A stretch of 64,000 nt of DNA, taken from contig NZ_JANFXK010000008.1 in NCBI RefSeq assembly GCF_024459955.1, positions 1-64,000 on the forward strand, written 5' to 3'. The notes under the pieces were generated by a model. The model was not told the DNA's origin, ran no database searches, and worked only from the letters and a program-made list of their open reading frames with translations. The stretch comes from Anaerovorax odorimutans (lineage in GTDB: Bacteria; Bacillota; Clostridia; Peptostreptococcales; Anaerovoracaceae). Shown here piece after piece: positions 61,636 through 64,000 of this stretch. Position 1 is the first letter of the stretch. Each line of letters starts with the position of its first letter. The translations under genes were made by a program, and so were the position numbers.

Positions 61636-63015
61636 TTACTTATCTTTTTTAACGCCATATTTCTCGATCATTTCCGGCTTAATTCTCTTCAGCTCGCTTT
61701 CCGGCAGGATGGAGAGAAGTTCCCAGCCGATGTCTAAAGTTTCTGCGATTTCGCGGTTTGTGGTGAACCCTTGGGAAACGTATTTCTGCTCGAATTCTTC
61801 TGCGAATTTGGCGTACAGAAGGTCGGTCTCCGACAGAGCGGCTTCACCGAGGATGGTCATCAGCTCCTTAGCGTCCTTACCTCTGGCATAGGCCGCGAAG
61901 AGCTGGTTCATGGTTCCGGAATGGTCCTCTCTTGTTTTTTCCGGTCCGATACCCTTATCTTTCAGTCGCGACAGAGACGGCAGAATATCGATCGGAGGCA
62001 TTACGTTCTTTCTGTAAAGCTCTCTGGAAAGAATAATCTGTCCCTCTGTGATGTATCCGGTAAGGTCAGGGATCGGATGAGTCTTGTCGTCTTCCGGCAT
62101 GGTCAGGATCGGAATCATGGTAATCGATCCTTCACTGTCTTCTTTTCTTCCCGCTCTCTCATAAAGAGTAGCAAGGTCCGTATACAAATAGCCCGGATAG
62201 CCTCGGCGTCCCGGTACTTCCTTTCTGGCGGAAGATACTTCACGGAGGGCTTCGGCATAGTTGGTGATATCCGTCAGGATAACCAGCACGTGCATATCCT
62301 TTTCAAAGGCCAGGTATTCGGCTGCTGTCAGAGCCATACGCGGCGTAGCGATACGCTCGATCGCCGGGTCGTTGGCCAGGTTGATGAACATTACGGTACG
62401 GTCAATAGCTCCGGTATCTTTAAAGTCGGAAATGAAGTAGTCCGATTCTTCGAAGGTGATACCGATGGCGCAGAATACTACGGCGAAGTTGGATTCGCCC
62501 TTGAGCACCTTGGCCTGTCTTGCGATCTGCGCAGCCAGCTTGGCATGAGGAAGTCCGGAGCCTGAGAAGATCGGCAGCTTCTGTCCTCTTACCAGGGTGT
62601 TCAGTCCGTCGATGGCGGAAACACCGGTCTGGATGAATTCATCCGGGTAAACACGGGCTGACGGGTTCATCGGCAGTCCGTTGATATCCACGTTCTTTTC
62701 CGGAATCAGGTCCGGGCCGCCGTCGATGGGCTGCCCCATGCCGGAGAATACTCTTCCCAGCATGTCTTCCGATACGGACAGTTCCAGAGAATGTCCCAGA
62801 AAGCTTACCTTACTGTCCTGCAGGTTGATTCCGGCGGAGCTTTCAAAGAGCTGTACCAGTACGTCGTCGCCGTTTACTTCCAGTACCTTGCATCTTCTTC
62901 TCTCGCCGTTTTGCAGCTGTATCTCACCCAATTCGTCGTAGGCAATGCCCTCAACGCCTTTTACCAGCATCAGAGGACCTGCTACTTCGGAAATCGTTTT
63001 ATATTCTTTTAACAT
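61636..63015 (-). CDS. V-type ATP synthase subunit B
   Basis: Non-catalytic nucleotide-binding subunit, 459 aa. It lacks a full Walker A, as expected, and has [21 protein letters not shown] in its place, with the C-terminal helical domain. Start ATG overlaps the subunit A stop codon by 1 nt. Confidence 0.96.
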   Translation of the reverse strand: MLKEYKTISEVAGPLMLVKGVEGIAYDELGEIQLQNGERRRCKVLEVNGDDVLVQLFESSAGINLQDSKVSFLGHSLELSVSEDMLGRVFSGMGQPIDGGPDLIPEKNVDINGLPMNPSARVYPDEFIQTGVSAIDGLNTLVRGQKLPIFSGSGLPHAKLAAQIARQAKVLKGESNFAVVFCAIGITFEESDYFISDFKDTGAIDRTVMFINLANDPAIERIATPRMALTAAEYLAFEKDMHVLVILTDITNYAEALREVSSARKEVPGRRGYPGYLYTDLATLYERAGRKEDSEGSITMIPILTMPEDDKTHPIPDLTGYITEGQIILSRELYRKNVMPPIDILPSLSRLKDKGIGPEKTREDHSGTMNQLFAAYARGKDAKELMTILGEAALSETDLLYAKFAEEFEQKYVSQGFTTNREIAETLDIGWELLSILPESELKRIKPEMIEKYGVKKDK

Positions 63016-64000
63016 TAGCCAGCCACCTCCTCTTTCATCAGCCGATCCAGGGTTTTGGTCAGTGCGGCCGCAGTGTCTTCCATGTAGGATTCCATTTCGT
63101 CTTCACTGACATATTTTGCTCTGGCGATCTTTTCACGCACATCCATATTGAGAATGCGGTTTATATCCACGCCTTTTTCCAGAGCTACCATTGATTCATT
63201 GTAGAAGGTCAGAACCATCTTCAGGATCTTATACTGCTTTTTCAGAGAAGTGTACGCGTCCGCGTCGTCGAAAGCGTTCTGCTGCAGGTAGTCCTCACGG
63301 ATGGATCTGGAAGCTTCCAGAATCAAACGGTCGGACGGGGACAGGGAATCGTAGCCTACCAGCTTTACGATTTCTTCCAACTCGGATTCTACCTGGAGCA
63401 GCTTGTTGGTCTCTGTCACGCACTTGGTCCAGTCGTCGGCAACGTTCTTATTGAGCCAGTTTCCGATGGTCTCGCTGTAAAGGGAATAAGAAGTCAGCCA
63501 GTTGATGGACGGGAAATGTCTCTTGTATGCCAAACCGGAATCCAGTCCCCAGAATACCTTTACGATACGCAGGGTGGACTGTACAACCGGGTCGGAGTTG
63601 TCGCCGCCGGCCGGAGATACGGCTCCGATGGCGGTCAGTGTACCGGTTCTGTCTTCGCTGCCCAGACACTGAACTTCGCCTGCCCGCTCGTAGAACTGGG
63701 CCAGTCTGGATGTCAGGTAAGCAGGATAACCTTCTTCACCCGGCATTTCTTCCAGACGTCCGGACATCTCACGGAGGGCCTCCGCCCATCTGGATGTGGA
63801 GTCAGCCATGATGGCTACCGAATATCCCATGTCACGGAAGTATTCCGCAATGGTGATTCCCGTGTAGATGGATGCTTCACGGGCAGCTACCGGCATGTCG
63901 GAAGTGTTGGCGATGAGTACGGTACGGTTCATCAGGGATTCGCCGGATCTCGGGTCTTTCAGTTCCGGGAACTCCATCAGTACCTCGGTCATCTCGTTAC
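63015..64000 (-). CDS. V-type ATP synthase subunit A (partial, C-terminal part)
   Basis: C-terminal ~328 residues of the catalytic subunit; the gene runs off the right edge, so its start and Walker A are not seen. Visible parts include [20 protein letters not shown], the [17 protein letters not shown] motif and [10 protein letters not shown] normal A subunit is about 590 aa. ATP synthesis or hydrolysis coupled to Na+ or H+ would depend on subunits outside the window. Confidence 0.95.
   Translation of the reverse strand, partial: NEMTEVLMEFPELKDPRSGESLMNRTVLIANTSDMPVAAREASIYTGITIAEYFRDMGYSVAIMADSTSRWAEALREMSGRLEEMPGEEGYPAYLTSRLAQFYERAGEVQCLGSEDRTGTLTAIGAVSPAGGDNSDPVVQSTLRIVKVFWGLDSGLAYKRHFPSINWLTSYSLYSETIGNWLNKNVADDWTKCVTETNKLLQVESELEEIVKLVGYDSLSPSDRLILEASRSIREDYLQQNAFDDADAYTSLKKQYKILKMVLTFYNESMVALEKGVDINRILNMDVREKIARAKYVSEDEMESYMEDTAAALTKTLDRLMKEEVAG

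Noticed and set aside
1-64000. tRNA, rRNA, CRISPR array, prophage or intact IS element
   Set aside because: None was recognised on reading both strands; a tRNA/CRISPR search program would be needed to exclude small ones fully.

Overview
The window looks like chromosomal DNA of a strictly anaerobic, fermentative Gram-positive bacterium of class Clostridia, possibly near Anaerovoracaceae/Eubacteriales Family XIII (a guess from gene content, not proven). Reasons: strong AGGAGG-type ribosome sites, an Rnf complex, a trimeric NAD(P)-linked [FeFe]-hydrogenase, a V-type ATPase, a Rex-like operator before a thiolase gene, a Trp T-box, and an AgrC/LytTR-type signalling locus. Most genes are on the minus strand in tight operons. 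No tRNA, rRNA, CRISPR array, prophage or intact insertion sequence was seen.

Layout. 1-1.2 kb: gene-free, repeat-rich DNA. 1.2-6.0 kb: nickel/peptide-type ABC importer operon with a fused double ATPase. 6.1-7.8 kb: nuclease-like gene broken by an in-frame stop and bracketed by two near-identical ~190-bp repeats. 7.9-10.7 kb: glnS and malic enzyme. 11.2-13.0 kb: two YibE/F membrane proteins. 13.2-16.8 kb: thiolase, DUF2156, isochorismatase-like, SurE. 17-20 kb: TM2 protein, membrane LuxR regulator, sirtuin, lipoprotein. 20.2-24.7 kb: two overlapping AgrC-like genes with complementary lesions, a zinc-ribbon membrane protein and a LytTR response regulator. 24.8-28.9 kb: Ogt, a radical-SAM DNA-repair pair and a patatin. 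29-31.7 kb: AT-rich segment with a sigma/anti-sigma pair between two group II intron-like remnants. 31.8-33.9 kb: divergent ECF S-component and MocR regulator. 34-38 kb: hydrogenase hndA-C-D type. 38.5-42.7 kb: Rpn-type nuclease/transposase, dispersed repeat, YfhO. 42.8-49.7 kb: apbE, NusG-II and Gx-transporter genes facing rnfCDGEAB. 49.9-56.3 kb: complete trpEGDCFBA with promoter and T-box. 57-64 kb: V-ATPase A-B-D followed without a gap by a hydrogenase-like sensory module.

How the parts fit: the trimeric hydrogenase, Rnf and V-ATPase together suggest electron bifurcation/confurcation coupled to an ion gradient, with ApbE supplying covalent FMN to RnfG and RnfD. Thiolase under Rex would tie acetyl-CoA condensation to the NADH/NAD+ ratio. 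The V-ATPase operon continues into two GHKL ATPase domains, a DRTGG protein, a PHP hydrolase, a divergent [FeFe]-hydrogenase-like protein and a thioredoxin-like ferredoxin, which looks like a redox/H2-sensing relay. The most novel candidates are this module, the complementary split sensor kinase at 20.3-22.2 kb, and three groups of repeats.
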